In this document: positions 27,642 through 37,672 of the stretch, one piece after another | Position numbering within the stretch: position 1 is the first letter of the stretch | Layout of the letters: every line of letters begins with the position of its first letter | DNA from: Rhodanobacteraceae bacterium | GTDB lineage: Bacteria; Pseudomonadota; Gammaproteobacteria; Xanthomonadales; Rhodanobacteraceae | NCBI GenBank assembly: GCA_003142815.1 | Contig: PLNP01000045.1 | Location: 1 to 64,000, forward strand | Reading direction: 5' to 3' | Length of the DNA stretch: 64,000 nucleotides | Notes under the pieces: model-generated | Told to the model about the DNA's origin: nothing | Databases searched by the model: none | Seen by the model: the letters and a program-made list of their open reading frames with translations, nothing else | Translations under genes and position numbers: made by a program

Positions 27642-29095
27642 GCAGTCCCGCCGCCCTCGTCCAGAAGCTCTGGAACTACTGCAACATCCTGCGCGACGAC
27701 GGCCTGTCCTACGGCGACTACGTCGAGCAATTGACGTTTCTACTATTTCTGAAAATGGCGGACGAACAGGCGAAGCCGCCGTTCAACAAGCCGTCGCCGA
27801 TCCCCAAAGGTTTCGGTTGGGGCGCATTGTTGAAGCTCGACGGCGATGATCTCGAAATCCATTACCGCCATACCCTGGAGGAACTCGGCAGGCGCTCGGG
27901 CATGCTCGGCCTCATCTTCCGCAAGGCGCAGAACAAGATCCAGGACCCCGCCAAGCTGCGCCGGCTGATCGCGGACCTGATCAACAAGGAAGACTGGTCA
28001 TCGCTCGACGCAGATGTGAAGGGCGACGCTTACGAAGGGCTGCTGCAAAAGAACGCCGAGGACGTGAAAGGCGGGGCGGGTCAATACTTCACGCCGCGCC
28101 CGCTCATCGCTGCGATAGTGGATGTGGTCGCCCCACAACCGGGGCAGGCGATTTGCGATCCAGCCTGTGGTACGGGTGGCTTCCTGCTCGCGGCGCACGA
28201 TTATCTGGCCAAGCATCACGCGCTCGATCGCGCGCAAAAGAAGAAGCTCAAGAGCGGCACGTTCTTCGGTATCGAGCTGGTCGACAGCGTCACGCGTCTG
28301 TGCGCGATGAACCTGCTGCTGCATGGCATCGGTGGCGAGTCGGAACAGGATTTGCCCGTCGTCACCAAGGACGCGCTCGCCGGCAAGCATGGCGAGTACG
28401 AGATCGTCCTGGCCAATCCGCCGTTCGGCAAGAAGAGCAGCGTCACCATCGTCAACGAGGCGGGCGAGTCGTCCAGGGAATCGCTGATCATCAACCGCGA
28501 CGATTTCTGGGCGACCACGAGCAACAAGCAGCTCAATTTCTTGCAGCACATCTTCACCATCCTCAAGCAGCACGGCCGCGCAGCGGTGGTGTTGCCGGAC
28601 AACGTGCTGTTTGAAGGCGGCGCGGGCGAAACCATTCGACGCGAATTGCTCAAGCAGGCCGACGTGCATACCCTGCTGCGCCTGCCCACCGGCATCTTCT
28701 ACGCGCAGGGCGTGAAGGCGAATGTGTTGTTCTTCGACCGCAAGCCCGCGCAGGAAAAGCCGTGGACGCAGCAGCTCTGGATCTACGATCTGCGCACGAA
28801 TCTGCACTTCACGCTCAAGGAAAACACCCTCAAGCGCAGCGATCTGGATGATTTCGTCGCGTGCTACAACACGAAGAACCGCAACGAGCGCAAGGAGAGC
28901 GAGCGTTTCAAGTCCTTCACCTACGAAGAACTGACGAAGCGCGACAAGATAAACCTCGACATCTTCTGGCTCAAGGACGACGCACTGGAAGAATCCGCCA
29001 ACCTGCCTGCGCCCGAGATCATCGCCGCCGACATCACCGCCGACCTCGAAGCCGCCCTGGAGCAGTTCGCGACGATTGCCGAGGATTTGAAGTAG
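27638..29095 (+). CDS. hsdM: Type I restriction-modification methylase subunit M
   Basis: 485 residues from ATG 27638, overlapping the rhuM stop; the longer frame back to 27419 is inside rhuM and was rejected. HsdM N-terminal domain is visible as RDDGLSYGDYVEQLTFLLFL. The AdoMet motif I is DPACGTGGFLLAA (about residue 174) and the N6-adenine catalytic motif is NPPFGKK (about 260). It makes the M2S methyltransferase with HsdS and, with HsdR, the full restriction enzyme. Unusually it is the last gene of the locus. Confidence 0.95.
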   Translation: MSSPAALVQKLWNYCNILRDDGLSYGDYVEQLTFLLFLKMADEQAKPPFNKPSPIPKGFGWGALLKLDGDDLEIHYRHTLEELGRRSGMLGLIFRKAQNKIQDPAKLRRLIADLINKEDWSSLDADVKGDAYEGLLQKNAEDVKGGAGQYFTPRPLIAAIVDVVAPQPGQAICDPACGTGGFLLAAHDYLAKHHALDRAQKKKLKSGTFFGIELVDSVTRLCAMNLLLHGIGGESEQDLPVVTKDALAGKHGEYEIVLANPPFGKKSSVTIVNEAGESSRESLIINRDDFWATTSNKQLNFLQHIFTILKQHGRAAVVLPDNVLFEGGAGETIRRELLKQADVHTLLRLPTGIFYAQGVKANVLFFDRKPAQEKPWTQQLWIYDLRTNLHFTLKENTLKRSDLDDFVACYNTKNRNERKESERFKSFTYEELTKRDKINLDIFWLKDDALEESANLPAPEIIAADITADLEAALEQFATIAEDLK

Positions 29096-29188
29096 CAATG
29101 TAGGGGCCGCTTCGCCCGGTTCGTCGCCGCGCAGGGCGATGATCGGTGCCGGGGGGGCCGACGGTCAGTGCAATAGCCACCGTACATG

Positions 29189-29222
29189 TAACCGGGGTTA
29201 ACGTCGGCGGACAACGTTGTCC
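29189..29222. promoter_or_regulatory. Two palindromes in the katE leader, possible operator
   Basis: TAACC-GG-GGTTA (29189-29200) and the perfect 14-base palindrome GGACAACGTTGTCC (29209-29222) lie close together, 36-69 bases before the katE ATG. Such symmetric sites are typical dimer-binding operators. The regulator is not known, and OxyR-type sites were not recognised. Confidence 0.4.
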
Positions 29223-29257
29223 GACTCGCAGACCGCCTCGCGGCGAAGGGAATTCTC

Positions 29258-31396
29258 ATGGCAAAGCAACCGACCCACCCCACCAAGAACGTTTCCAAAT
29301 CCTCCCGCAAGCCCAGCCAGAAAACCGAGATGCCGCGCCGTAACGAAACGGGCGAGAATCGTGGCAACGGCGACGAGCTCCACCAGATCGCAGGCGGCGC
29401 GCATCCCAACCTCACGACCAACCACGGGGTCGTGGTGCCGGACAACCAGAACTCCCTGCGCGCGAATCCGCGCGGGCCGACGTTGCTGGAAGATTTCATC
29501 CTGCGCGAGAAGATCACCCACTTCGACCACGAGCGCATCCCGGAGCGCATCGTGCATGCGCGCGGCTCGGCGGCCCATGGTTTTTTCGAGTTGACGCATT
29601 CGCTGCGCAAGTACACCACGGCGAATATCCTGACCGAGGTCGGCGAGAAGACGCCCCTGTTCGCGCGCTTCTCGACCGTGGCCGGTGGCGCCGGTTCGGT
29701 CGACACGCCGCGCGATGTGCGCGGCTTCGCAGTGAAGTTCTACACGAAGGAAGGCAACTGGGATCTGGTCGGCAACAACATCCCGGTGTTCTTCATCCAG
29801 GACGCGATCAAGTTTCCCGATCTGATCCATGCAGTGAAGATGGAGCCCGACCGCGGCTTTCCGCAGGCGGGCTCGGCGCATGACACGTTCTGGGATTTCA
29901 TCTCGCTGACGCCCGAGGCGATGCACACGATCGTGTGGGCGATGTCCGACCGCGCGATCCCGCGCTCGCTGCGCATGATGGAAGGCTTCGGCATCCACAG
30001 CTTCCGCCTGCTCGATGCGAAGGGAAAATCCACATTCGTGAAGTTTCACTGGCGGCCCAAGCTGGGGCTGCAGTCGACCGTATGGGACGAGGCGGTGAAG
30101 CTGGCCGGCGCCGATCCGGACTTCCACCGGCGCGACCTCTTTGAGGCGATCCAAACCGGACAGTTTCCGGAGTGGGAACTGGCGGTGCAGCTGTTCACCG
30201 AGGAGCAGGCCGACGCGTTTCCTTTCGATCACCTGGACGCGACCAAGCTGATCCCCGAGGAGTTGGTGCCGCTCACGGTGATCGGCCGCATGGTGCTGAA
30301 CCGCTGGCCGGACAATTTCTTCGCCGAGACCGAGCAGGTCGCGTTCTGTCCCTCGCATCTCGTGCCGGGCATCGATTTCTCCAACGATCCGTTGCTGCAG
30401 GGGCGCCTGTTTTCGTATCTGGACACGCAGCTCTCGCGCTTGGGCTCGCCGAATTTCCACCAGTTGCCGATCAACGCACCCAAGTGTCCGTTTGCGAACC
30501 AGCAGCGCGACGCGCACATGCAGATGCAGGTGCCGAAGGGACGCGTGAATTACGAGCCGAGCTCGCTCGATCCTGCATCGGCCCGCGAGAACCCCGCCGC
30601 GGGTTTCCGTAGCGTCAGCGTGAGCGAGAGCGGTGAACGCGGCCGTGTGCGCGCCGGGAGTTTCGCCGATCACTACAGCCAGCCGCGGCTGTTCTTCCGC
30701 AGCCAGACCCGGCCCGAACAGGCGCACATCGCTGCAGCGTTCACGTTCGAGCTGTCGAAGGTCGGCACCTTGCATGTGCGCGAGGCAATCGTCGGACACC
30801 TGCGTCATGTCGACGGCTCGCTCGCGCAGCGCGTCGCCGACGGCCTTGCGATGGACACGTTGCCGCCAGCACCCAAGGCAGCCGCGCCGGTCATCGATAT
30901 GTCGCTTTCGCCGCCGCTGCAGATCATCGGCAAGATGAAGGACACGCTGCAAGGCCGCGCGGTCGGCATCCTGGTCGCTGACGGTTCCGATAGCGCCGCG
31001 ATCGAAGCCGTGCGCAAGGCCGCCGCGAGCGCAGGCGCCAGCGTCAAGATCGTCGCGCCGAAGGTCGGCGGTGTGACGCTTGCGAACGGCAGGAAACTCG
31101 CAGCGGACGGCCAGCTTGCCGGCACGCCGTCAGTGGTGTTCGACGCGGTCGTGGCGATCCTGTCCGACGAGGGTGCCAAGACACTCGGCAAGGAAGCGGC
31201 CGCGATCGACTTCGTGCGCGACGCGTTCGGTCACCTCAAGGCGATCGGCGTCGACGCTGGCGGAAGATCATTGCTTAAAGTCGCGGGTGTGAGATCCGAT
31301 GCCGGCGTCGTCGAAGCCAGCGACACGAGGGCGTTCATCGCGGCCGCCAAGACGCGACAATGGAAGCGCGAGGCGTCGGTGCGCATGCTGCCGTGA
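29258..31396 (+). CDS. katE: Large-subunit catalase HPII type
   Basis: 712 residues, the size of the clade 2 large catalases (E. coli KatE 753). It breaks down hydrogen peroxide in the cytoplasm as a haem tetramer. The active site is complete: distal His100 in [12 protein letters not shown], Asn173/174 in [15 protein letters not shown], and proximal Tyr387 in [14 protein letters not shown]. After the catalase core (to about residue 540) comes the flavodoxin/DJ-1-like C-terminal domain starting near [16 protein letters not shown]. The N-terminal 30 residues are Lys/Pro-rich. It is 162 bases from hsdM and probably has its own promoter. Confidence 0.96.
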   Translation: MAKQPTHPTKNVSKSSRKPSQKTEMPRRNETGENRGNGDELHQIAGGAHPNLTTNHGVVVPDNQNSLRANPRGPTLLEDFILREKITHFDHERIPERIVHARGSAAHGFFELTHSLRKYTTANILTEVGEKTPLFARFSTVAGGAGSVDTPRDVRGFAVKFYTKEGNWDLVGNNIPVFFIQDAIKFPDLIHAVKMEPDRGFPQAGSAHDTFWDFISLTPEAMHTIVWAMSDRAIPRSLRMMEGFGIHSFRLLDAKGKSTFVKFHWRPKLGLQSTVWDEAVKLAGADPDFHRRDLFEAIQTGQFPEWELAVQLFTEEQADAFPFDHLDATKLIPEELVPLTVIGRMVLNRWPDNFFAETEQVAFCPSHLVPGIDFSNDPLLQGRLFSYLDTQLSRLGSPNFHQLPINAPKCPFANQQRDAHMQMQVPKGRVNYEPSSLDPASARENPAAGFRSVSVSESGERGRVRAGSFADHYSQPRLFFRSQTRPEQAHIAAAFTFELSKVGTLHVREAIVGHLRHVDGSLAQRVADGLAMDTLPPAPKAAAPVIDMSLSPPLQIIGKMKDTLQGRAVGILVADGSDSAAIEAVRKAAASAGASVKIVAPKVGGVTLANGRKLAADGQLAGTPSVVFDAVVAILSDEGAKTLGKEAAAIDFVRDAFGHLKAIGVDAGGRSLLKVAGVRSDAGVVEASDTRAFIAAAKTRQWKREASVRMLP

Positions 31397-31754
31397 TTGT
31401 TCCATCGCTGGCACAACCCGCAGAGGCCGGCGTAAGCGAGCCTAGGCGGGTCCGAGCTCAGTCTGGGTAAGCGCTGACGCTTCCTTGTATTGCACCGGTC
31501 ACGTTGTGGCGGCTGGGTTCATCCCGCGTTTGGCTGATGCTCCGGATTCGCATGCTGGGTTGCACCACATGGCCGACTCGCCTGGAAAGCTGGCGGACCG
31601 ATGTTGTACTTCCGCACACCGTCGGATCGTCTGCGCGACAACATCGACGATCTCATCGCGCGATCCGCATCGGGGCGCTTGCGTTTGAAGGCGCCACGCA
31701 GCGTGCAACGATTGCGCGATACTGCCGCCTGCCCCTCATCGAAGGACACATGTC
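31397..31754. other. katE-nnrU intergenic gap
   Basis: 358 bases. No gene with ribosome site or family resemblance was seen, although both strands have short open frames as usual at this GC. No strong hairpin or known repeat was recognised. Confidence 0.4.
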
Positions 31755-32330
31755 ATGCCGATCCTGGTTCTCGGTCTGCTGATCTTTCTCGGCGCGCATT
31801 CGGTGCGCATCTTCGCGGACGGCTGGCGCACGCGGATGATCGCGCGGCTCGGCATGAACGGTTGGAAAGCGCTTTACGCGCTCGCCTCGATCGTCGGCTT
31901 CGTGCTGATCGTGTGGGGTTTCGGGCTGGCACGCCAGCAGCCGGTGCTGTTGTACGCGCCGCCGCTGCGGCTCAAGTACGTCAACGCGCTGCTCACCCTG
32001 GTCGCGTTCGTGCTGGTGGTCGCCACGTACGTGCCGCGCAATCACGTGAAGGCCGCGATCGGTCATCCGATGCTGGCCGGCGTGAAGGTATGGGCGTTCG
32101 GGCACCTGCTCGCGACCGGCTTCCTGCACGACGTGGTGCTGTTCGGCGCGTTCCTGCTATGGGCAGGCGTCAATTTCGTCGTCTCGCGTCGACGCGATCG
32201 CCTGGCGGGCACTCACTATGCCGCGGGCACGCTGGTCGGCGATGCGCTGGCGCTGGCGATCGGCATCGTCGCGTGGGCGGTGTTCGCGTTCTGGCTGCAT
32301 GCGCGCTGGATCGGCGTGAATCCGCCGTGA
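31755..32330 (+). CDS. NnrU-like integral membrane protein
   Basis: 191 residues. Six hydrophobic segments are visible, beginning with PILVLGLLIFLGAHSVRIF. GLARQQPVLLYAPP and PRNHVKAAIGHPMLAGVKVWAFGHLL are characteristic of the NnrU family (also linked with the mdpA/isoprenylcysteine methyltransferase-like fold). NnrU was first found in nitrite/nitric oxide reductase clusters, but no denitrification gene is near here, so the role is unknown. Stand-alone gene. Confidence 0.85.
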   Translation: MPILVLGLLIFLGAHSVRIFADGWRTRMIARLGMNGWKALYALASIVGFVLIVWGFGLARQQPVLLYAPPLRLKYVNALLTLVAFVLVVATYVPRNHVKAAIGHPMLAGVKVWAFGHLLATGFLHDVVLFGAFLLWAGVNFVVSRRRDRLAGTHYAAGTLVGDALALAIGIVAWAVFAFWLHARWIGVNPP

Positions 32331-32667
32331 CTCGCGCCATCCTGGCGCTCGCCCTTCGGGGCGCGGCCGCAGCATTCATCGGCGGCGGCGTAGCTGAATA
32401 TGCCGCAGTTGGCAACGCCCGAGCACGGCGTGAGAGTACCTGTTCCACCTTGGCGCCATGACCACGCGGATAGACCGTCCGCCTGGTCGAAATCGGCATT
32501 GGTGAGCAGATTCGCGGCCGGCGCGCACTGTACGAAGCCGACCAGCCCGAGGGCTAGCAGCGATGCCCGCAAACCACCTGACCGCTTTGTGTTGATTGCG
32601 CGTTCGCGCACGCAGGTTGCCAGGCGGATGACCATGAGCGCGCTCCAATCACGTTGGAATCCTTAGT
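32331..32667. other. nnrU-typA convergent gap
   Basis: 337 bases between two converging genes. Apart from the possible remnant of a secreted-protein gene on the minus strand, nothing was recognised; no clear terminator hairpin with T run was found for either gene. Confidence 0.4.
32372..32635 (-). pseudogene. Possible remnant of a secreted protein gene
   Basis: On the minus strand, an open frame from ATG 32635 encodes a basic N-terminus, a hydrophobic stretch LLALGLVGFVQCAPA ending in APAA, then NLLTNADFDQADGLSAWSW and further Cys/Gly-rich residues to about 32372. This looks like the signal peptide and start of a carbohydrate-binding-like exported protein. After that the frame runs on antisense into nnrU with no such composition, so the rest is lost. 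Weak evidence; it may be chance. Confidence 0.35.
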
Positions 32668-34500
32668 CTACGCCGCCCGCCTTGACGCCCGTTTCCGATC
32701 GTTTTCGGTCAGATGCTTCTTGCGCAGGCGGATCTCCTTCGGGGTGACCTCGACGAGTTCGTCCTCCTCGATGAAATCCAACGCCTGTTCCAGCGACATC
32801 TTGATCGGCGGCGTGAGCTGCACATTCTCGTCCTTGCCGGCGGCGCGGATGTTGGTCATCTGCTTCGCGCGTAGCGCGTTGACGGTGAGGTCGTTGTCCT
32901 TGGCGTGGATGCCGACGAGCTGACCTTCGTAGATCTCGTCGCCTTCGCTGACGAGCAAGCGGCCGCGTTCCTGCATCGCGACCAGCGCGTAGGCCGGTGA
33001 GAGGCCTTGGCCGTTCGAGATCATCACGCCGTTCGGGCGCTTGGCGATCGCACCTTCGGCCTTTGGGCCGTAGTGGTCGAACACGTGGAAGAGCAGGCCG
33101 GTGCCGGCGGTGATCGTGCGGAACTCGGTCTGGAAGCCGATCAGGCCGCGCGCCGGGATCATGTAGTCGAGGCGCACGCGGCCCTTGCCGTCCGGTTCCA
33201 TGTTCGAGAGCTGGCCGCGGCGCTGCCCCAGGCGTTCCATCACGCCGCCCTGGAACTTTTCCTCCATGTCGACGACGAGTTGCTCGATCGGCTCGCTGAG
33301 CACGCCGTCGATTTCACGGATGATGACTTCGGGACGCGACACCGCGAGTTCGTAGCCTTCGCGACGCATCGTTTCGATCAGCACGGACAGATGCAACTCG
33401 CCGCGACCGGACACCTTGAACTTGTCCGGGTCCTCGGTTTCCTCGACCTTCAGCGCGACGTTGTGCAGCGCCTCGCGCAGCAGGCGCTCGCGGATCTGGC
33501 GGCTGGTCAGGAACTTGCCGGCGCTCTTGTCCTTGTTGCCGGCGAACGGCGACTTGTTGACCTGGAAGGTCATGCTGATGGTCGGCTCGTCGACGGTCAG
33601 CACGGGCAGTTGCTCGGGTGCTTCCGGCGCGCAAACCGTGTCGGAAATGCCGAGGCCTTCGACACCCGAGATCGCGATGATGTCGCCGGCTTCCCCTTCC
33701 GGCACTTCGCGGCGCTCCAGGCCCATGAAGCCGAGCACCTGCAGCACCTTGGCATTGCGCTTCTTGCCTTCGCGATCGATGACCGCGACCTGCATGTTGG
33801 TGTGCACCTTGCCGCGCTGGATGCGGCCGACGCCGATCAGGCCGACGTAGTTGTTGTAGTCGAGCTGGCTGATGCGCATCTGGAACGGCCCGTCCGGATC
33901 GACTTGCGGCGGCGACACGTGCTTCATGATCGCTTCGTACAGCGGTGTCATGTCGCCGGAGCGCACATCCGGATCGAGGCTGGCATAGCCGTGCAGGGCC
34001 GACGCATAAACGACCGGGAAATCAAGCTGTTCGTCGGTCGCGCCGAGGCGGTCGAACAGATCGAACGTCTGGTTCAGCACCCAGTCCGGGCGCGCGCCGG
34101 GGCGATCGACCTTGTTGATCACGACGATCGGCTTGAAGCCCATCTGGAATGCTTTCTGGGTCACGAAGCGCGTCTGCGGCATCGGGCCGTCCATCGCGTC
34201 GACCAGGATCAGCACGGTATCGACCATCGACAGTACGCGCTCGACCTCGCCACCGAAGTCGGCATGGCCCGGCGTGTCGACGATGTTGATGCGGTTGCCG
34301 GCCCAGGTGATCGCGGTGTTCTTGGAAAGGATCGTGATGCCGCGTTCCTTTTCCAGGTCGTTCGAGTCCATCACGCGCTCGGCAAGCACGGTGCGTTCGC
34401 TGAACGTGCCCGATTGCTTGAGCAGACAGTCGACCAGTGTGGTCTTGCCGTGGTCGACGTGGGCGACGATCGCGATATTGCGGAGTTTTTCGACGGACAT
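32668..34500 (-). CDS. typA: Ribosome-associated GTPase TypA/BipA
   Basis: 610 residues from ATG at 34500 (family about 605-615). The frame stays open far upstream to 35100, antisense to the next gene, and was trimmed. G motifs are [12 protein letters not shown] (P-loop), [20 protein letters not shown] and [10 protein letters not shown]. Later, [16 protein letters not shown] marks domain III and the C-terminal domain follows. TypA is an EF-G-like translational GTPase needed for 50S assembly and growth at low temperature or stress. Monocistronic by position. Confidence 0.97.
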   Translation of the reverse strand: MSVEKLRNIAIVAHVDHGKTTLVDCLLKQSGTFSERTVLAERVMDSNDLEKERGITILSKNTAITWAGNRINIVDTPGHADFGGEVERVLSMVDTVLILVDAMDGPMPQTRFVTQKAFQMGFKPIVVINKVDRPGARPDWVLNQTFDLFDRLGATDEQLDFPVVYASALHGYASLDPDVRSGDMTPLYEAIMKHVSPPQVDPDGPFQMRISQLDYNNYVGLIGVGRIQRGKVHTNMQVAVIDREGKKRNAKVLQVLGFMGLERREVPEGEAGDIIAISGVEGLGISDTVCAPEAPEQLPVLTVDEPTISMTFQVNKSPFAGNKDKSAGKFLTSRQIRERLLREALHNVALKVEETEDPDKFKVSGRGELHLSVLIETMRREGYELAVSRPEVIIREIDGVLSEPIEQLVVDMEEKFQGGVMERLGQRRGQLSNMEPDGKGRVRLDYMIPARGLIGFQTEFRTITAGTGLLFHVFDHYGPKAEGAIAKRPNGVMISNGQGLSPAYALVAMQERGRLLVSEGDEIYEGQLVGIHAKDNDLTVNALRAKQMTNIRAAGKDENVQLTPPIKMSLEQALDFIEEDELVEVTPKEIRLRKKHLTENDRKRASRRAA

Positions 34501-34552
34501 GCGAATAGGCGGCGCCCGGAAGCGTCGCAGCAGGGAAGACGAAGGGGCGCGC

Positions 34553-34558
34553 ATTATA
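34553..34558 (-). promoter_or_regulatory. -10 box of the typA promoter
   Basis: On the minus strand the sequence reads CGCGTATAATGCGCG, a perfect TATAAT 53-58 bases before the typA start. No strong -35 box is seen, as is common for xanthomonad promoters. Confidence 0.45.
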
Positions 34559-34750
34559 CGCGGGTTCGGCGGTTCGCGCCGGCCGCAGCGGCCAAGCATG
34601 AAGGGTTGGCCTGAACATTCAGATTCAGGCGACAACCCGAGACAGCACACGCTCAGTTGCGGGGTCGCAAGGTCGCTGTGTGGAGTCCCAGCATGTCGCC
34701 GTTCCGGTTCGCCGAGGTCGCGCTTGCAGCGCTCCAAAGGAGCCACCGCC

Positions 34751-34775
34751 GTTGTAGGAGCGGCGAAGCCGCGAC
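34751..34775 (+). repeat. REP unit (TGTAGGAG type)
   Basis: TTGTAGGAG followed by CGGC-GAA-GCCG and CGAC: a single REP of the same family as those at 17941, 36931 and 55402, oriented +. Confidence 0.75.
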
Positions 34776-34849
34776 CGGAAGTTTGCAGCGCTGCAGGAGC
34801 GCAACAGACGAGTTCCGTCGTCGTTTTATCGAATTCTGGAGGGCAAGTC

Positions 34850-36889
34850 ATGCGTACAGCCGAATTCAGCAATGACCCCGCGATGCGCCCTGCGCGCGAG
34901 CGCATGGTCGAACGCCAAATCGCGCGGCGCGGGATACGCGATCCGCGCGTGCTCGTCGCGATGCGCCATGTTCCGCGCGAGGCGTTCATCGCCGGTGAGC
35001 TGCGCGAATTCGCGTATGAGGATTCGCCGCTGCCGATCGAGGCCGGGCAGACGATTTCGCAGCCGTACATCGTCGCGCGCATGATCGAGGCGGCGCGCAT
35101 TGAGCCGGGCGAACGGGTTCTCGAAGTCGGCGCTGGCTCGGGTTATGCGGCGGCCGTGCTCGGCCAGCTCGCGGCCGAGGTCTATGCGATCGAACGCCAT
35201 CCCGAGTTGGCCGCGCTTGCGCGGTGGCGCCTCGCCGCGATCGGCGCCAACAACATCGAGGTGCGTACCGGTGACGGTTCGCGCGGCTGGCCGGAAGCGG
35301 CTCCGTTCGATGCGATTCTCGTCGCCGCCGGCGGTCCCGAAGTGCCCGATATCCTGCGCGAGCAACTTGAAATTGGCGGCCGGCTGGTGATGCCGGTCGG
35401 CGACATGGAAAGCCAGCGCCTGCTGCGCATCACGCGACTCGACGCGGATCGCTTCGAGACCGACGACCTCGGCGCAGTGCGCTTCGTGCCGCTGATCGGC
35501 GAAGGCGGCTGGCACGAAGACGAAGTGTCCGGCCACGCGCCGCGGCGTGCCCCGGCGCGTACCCGACATGCCGAAGCGAGGCCGCGACCCGAATCGCTGC
35601 TGGAGCTGATCCGCCGGGCCGCCGAGCCGTTGCCCGACTTCGACGATCCGGCATTCGGCGCGTTGTTCGACCGCTTCGCCGATGCGAAGGTCGTACTGCT
35701 CGGCGAGGCGAGCCACGGCACCTCCGAGTTCTATCGCGCGCGCGCCGCGATCACGAAACGTCTGATCGAGAAACATGGCTTCACGAGCGTCGCGGTCGAA
35801 GCCGATTGGCCGGACGCGGCGACGATCGACCGCTATGTGCGCCACGGCGAGCCGCGCGACGACGCCGCGCCGGCGTTCCGGCGCTTTCCGACCTGGATGT
35901 GGCGCAACACCGATGTCGAGGCGTTCGTCGGCTGGCTGCGCGCGCACAACGCCGACTTGCCCGCCGCACACCGCGCCGGCTTCTACGGTCTGGACCTCTA
36001 CAGCCTCGAAGGCTCGATGCGTGCGGTCATCGACTATCTCGACACGGTCGATCGCAAGGCCGCGCAGATCGCGCGCGAACGCTACGGCTGCCTGACGCCG
36101 TGGCAGAAGGACCCGGCGGCATACGGGCGCATGGCGCTGAGCGACGAGTACAAGAGTTGCGAAAAAGCCGTCGTTGCGATGCTGCGCGATCTGCTTGGCA
36201 AGCGTCTCGATTACGTCGCGCACGACGGCGAACGATTCTTCGACGCCGCGCAGAACGCGCGCCTCGTCGCGGATGCCGAGCGCTACTACCGTTTCATGTA
36301 TTACGGCTCGGCGGAGTCGTGGAACCTGCGCGACCGCCACATGTTCGAGACGCTCGAACATCTGCTGCAATCGAAAGGCGAGGGCGCGAAGGCGGTCGTC
36401 TGGGCGCACAACTCGCATATCGGCGACGCGCGACACACCGAGATGGGCAGCGTGCGCGACGAGCTCAATATCGGCCAGCTCTGCCGCGAGCGTTTCGGAA
36501 GCGATGCGGCGCTGATCGGGTTCGGCACGGACCGCGGCACGGTTGCCGCGGCGAGCGATTGGGACGGTCCGATGGAAGTCAAGAACGTGCTGCCGGCGCG
36601 CGCGGATTCCTACGAGCGTCTGGTCCATGACGCGGACGTTCCGCGTTGCCTGCTCGACCTGCGCGAGAAGGCGCATATCGCGTTGCACGCACAGTTGACC
36701 GAGCCGCGCCTCGAACGCTTCATCGGCGTCATCTACCGACCGGACACCGAGCGCTGGAGCCACTATGCAGAGGCGTCCCTGCCGCAGCAGTTCGACGCGT
36801 ATGTCTGGTTTGATGAAACAACAGCGGTGACGCCGTTGCCGACGCGTGTGCTCGAAGGCATCGACGAGACCTGGCCGTTCGGGCTCTGA
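34850..36889 (+). CDS. PCMT-erythromycin esterase fusion protein
   Basis: 679 residues from ATG 34850 after a GGAGGG ribosome site. Residues 1-215 are a full protein-L-isoaspartate O-methyltransferase: [34 protein letters not shown] and the AdoMet motif [16 protein letters not shown]. After an Arg/Pro-rich linker (about 218-245), residues 250-679 are an erythromycin esterase (EreA/EreB-like) domain with Glu286 and His289 in [10 protein letters not shown], Glu317 in VEADWP, and His520/His523 in WAHNSHIGD, matching the catalytic set of the family. The two halves form one frame with no stop or frameshift. The methyltransferase half should repair isoaspartate in proteins; the substrate of the esterase half is unknown, and real macrolide hydrolysis is not implied. 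Confidence 0.92.
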   Translation: MRTAEFSNDPAMRPARERMVERQIARRGIRDPRVLVAMRHVPREAFIAGELREFAYEDSPLPIEAGQTISQPYIVARMIEAARIEPGERVLEVGAGSGYAAAVLGQLAAEVYAIERHPELAALARWRLAAIGANNIEVRTGDGSRGWPEAAPFDAILVAAGGPEVPDILREQLEIGGRLVMPVGDMESQRLLRITRLDADRFETDDLGAVRFVPLIGEGGWHEDEVSGHAPRRAPARTRHAEARPRPESLLELIRRAAEPLPDFDDPAFGALFDRFADAKVVLLGEASHGTSEFYRARAAITKRLIEKHGFTSVAVEADWPDAATIDRYVRHGEPRDDAAPAFRRFPTWMWRNTDVEAFVGWLRAHNADLPAAHRAGFYGLDLYSLEGSMRAVIDYLDTVDRKAAQIARERYGCLTPWQKDPAAYGRMALSDEYKSCEKAVVAMLRDLLGKRLDYVAHDGERFFDAAQNARLVADAERYYRFMYYGSAESWNLRDRHMFETLEHLLQSKGEGAKAVVWAHNSHIGDARHTEMGSVRDELNIGQLCRERFGSDAALIGFGTDRGTVAAASDWDGPMEVKNVLPARADSYERLVHDADVPRCLLDLREKAHIALHAQLTEPRLERFIGVIYRPDTERWSHYAEASLPQQFDAYVWFDETTAVTPLPTRVLEGIDETWPFGL

Positions 36890-36927
36890 CCGCGCATCTG
36901 CACGCGTTGGATGCTTCTGGCTGGATG

Positions 36928-36959
36928 CCGTTGTGGGAGCGCTGCAAGCGCGACAACGG
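36928..36959 (+). repeat. REP unit with extended stem
   Basis: CCGTTGT...ACAACGG flank the usual GGAGCGCTGCAAGCGCG core, so the REP can form a long hairpin with an inner CGCT/AGCG stem. It lies between the PCMT-esterase gene and ppiB and may end transcription or protect mRNA. Confidence 0.75.
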
Positions 36960-37119
36960 CGGCATCGGCGCGGCGTGCAAGGCACGCAGGGTACGTTCAC
37001 GCGACTGCATCGTTCCGGCAACCAGCGGTTCCGATGCGTTCGAAGCGGTCATTCGGTAGAGTTCGCATCCCGCGCGCCATCGTCAGGCGCGATCATCTTC
37101 GACAACAAGGAATCCCGAC

Positions 37120-37629
37120 ATGTCCCTGAGCGCCGAAATCGCCACCCCGCACGGCACGATCCACCTTCGCCTGTTCGCGGAACAGACCCCGATGACGGTC
37201 GCGAGCTTCGTCAATCTCACCAAGCGCGGTTATTACAATGGCCTGAGCTTCCACCGCGTGATCCCGGATTTCATGATCCAGGGCGGCTGCCCGCAAGGCA
37301 GCGGCACCGGTGGTCCGGGCTACAAATTCGAGGACGAGATCGTCGCCGGATTGAAACACGATCGCCCCGGCATCCTGTCGATGGCGAATGCGGGCCCCGG
37401 CACGAACGGCAGCCAGTTCTTCATCACGCATGCCGCGGCGCCGTGGCTTGATGGCAAGCACACCGTGTTCGGCGTGGTCGCGGCCGCGGCCGACAAGGCG
37501 GTTGTTGACAAGATTCGCAACGGTGACGAGATCACCTCGATCACGATCAAGGGCGATGCCGAGCCGCTGCTGGCGAAAGAGAAAGCGCACATCGACCAAT
37601 GGAACGCGGTGCTCGATCACGCCAAGTGA
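37120..37629 (+). CDS. Cyclophilin-type peptidyl-prolyl cis-trans isomerase
   Basis: 169 residues without signal peptide, so cytoplasmic (PpiB-like). Signatures are GYYNGLSFHRVIPDFMIQGG with the catalytic Arg (FHRV), NGSQFFIT with the conserved Gln/Phe pair, and LDGKHTVFGVV. It speeds proline isomerisation during folding. It ends 44 bases before the stop of the convergent membrane protein gene, with a strong hairpin between. Confidence 0.96.
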   Translation: MSLSAEIATPHGTIHLRLFAEQTPMTVASFVNLTKRGYYNGLSFHRVIPDFMIQGGCPQGSGTGGPGYKFEDEIVAGLKHDRPGILSMANAGPGTNGSQFFITHAAAPWLDGKHTVFGVVAAAADKAVVDKIRNGDEITSITIKGDAEPLLAKEKAHIDQWNAVLDHAK

Positions 37630-37635
37630 GTCGGG

Positions 37636-37668
37636 GCGCCGGCGCGGGAACGCATCCCGCGCCGGCGC
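37636..37668. terminator. Strong 14-bp hairpin between convergent genes
   Basis: Arms 37636-37649 and 37655-37668 are perfectly complementary over 14 bases around the loop ACGCA; the stem is almost all G/C. It sits 7 bases after the cyclophilin stop and 5 bases from the opposite gene stop, so it is placed to act in both directions. There is no T run, so it may be a barrier or processing hairpin instead of a classic terminator. Confidence 0.65.
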
Positions 37669-37672
37669 AGCG

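Larger units (their letters stand above)
34501..34849. other. Divergent gap between typA and the PCMT-esterase gene
   Basis: 349 bases holding the typA -10 box and one REP unit at 34751-34775 (GTTGTAGGAGCGGCGAAGCCGCGAC, 4-bp CGGC/GCCG stem with GAA loop). The ribosome site TGGAGGG for the following + strand gene is at its end. No gene seen. Confidence 0.6.

Noticed and set aside
29198-30952. 584-codon minus-strand open frame opposite katE
   Set aside because: Shadow of the catalase gene; no domain or ribosome site.
33007-34614. 535-codon + strand open frame opposite typA
   Set aside because: Antisense shadow of a well-defined GTPase gene.
34501-35100. 200-codon N-terminal extension of TypA on the minus strand
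   Set aside because: The family starts at [18 protein letters not shown]; the extension crosses a REP, a promoter-like box and the antisense of another gene.
34850-36889. Macrolide resistance gene
   Set aside because: The esterase-like domain is a distant family member fused to a repair methyltransferase; resistance cannot be inferred from the fold.
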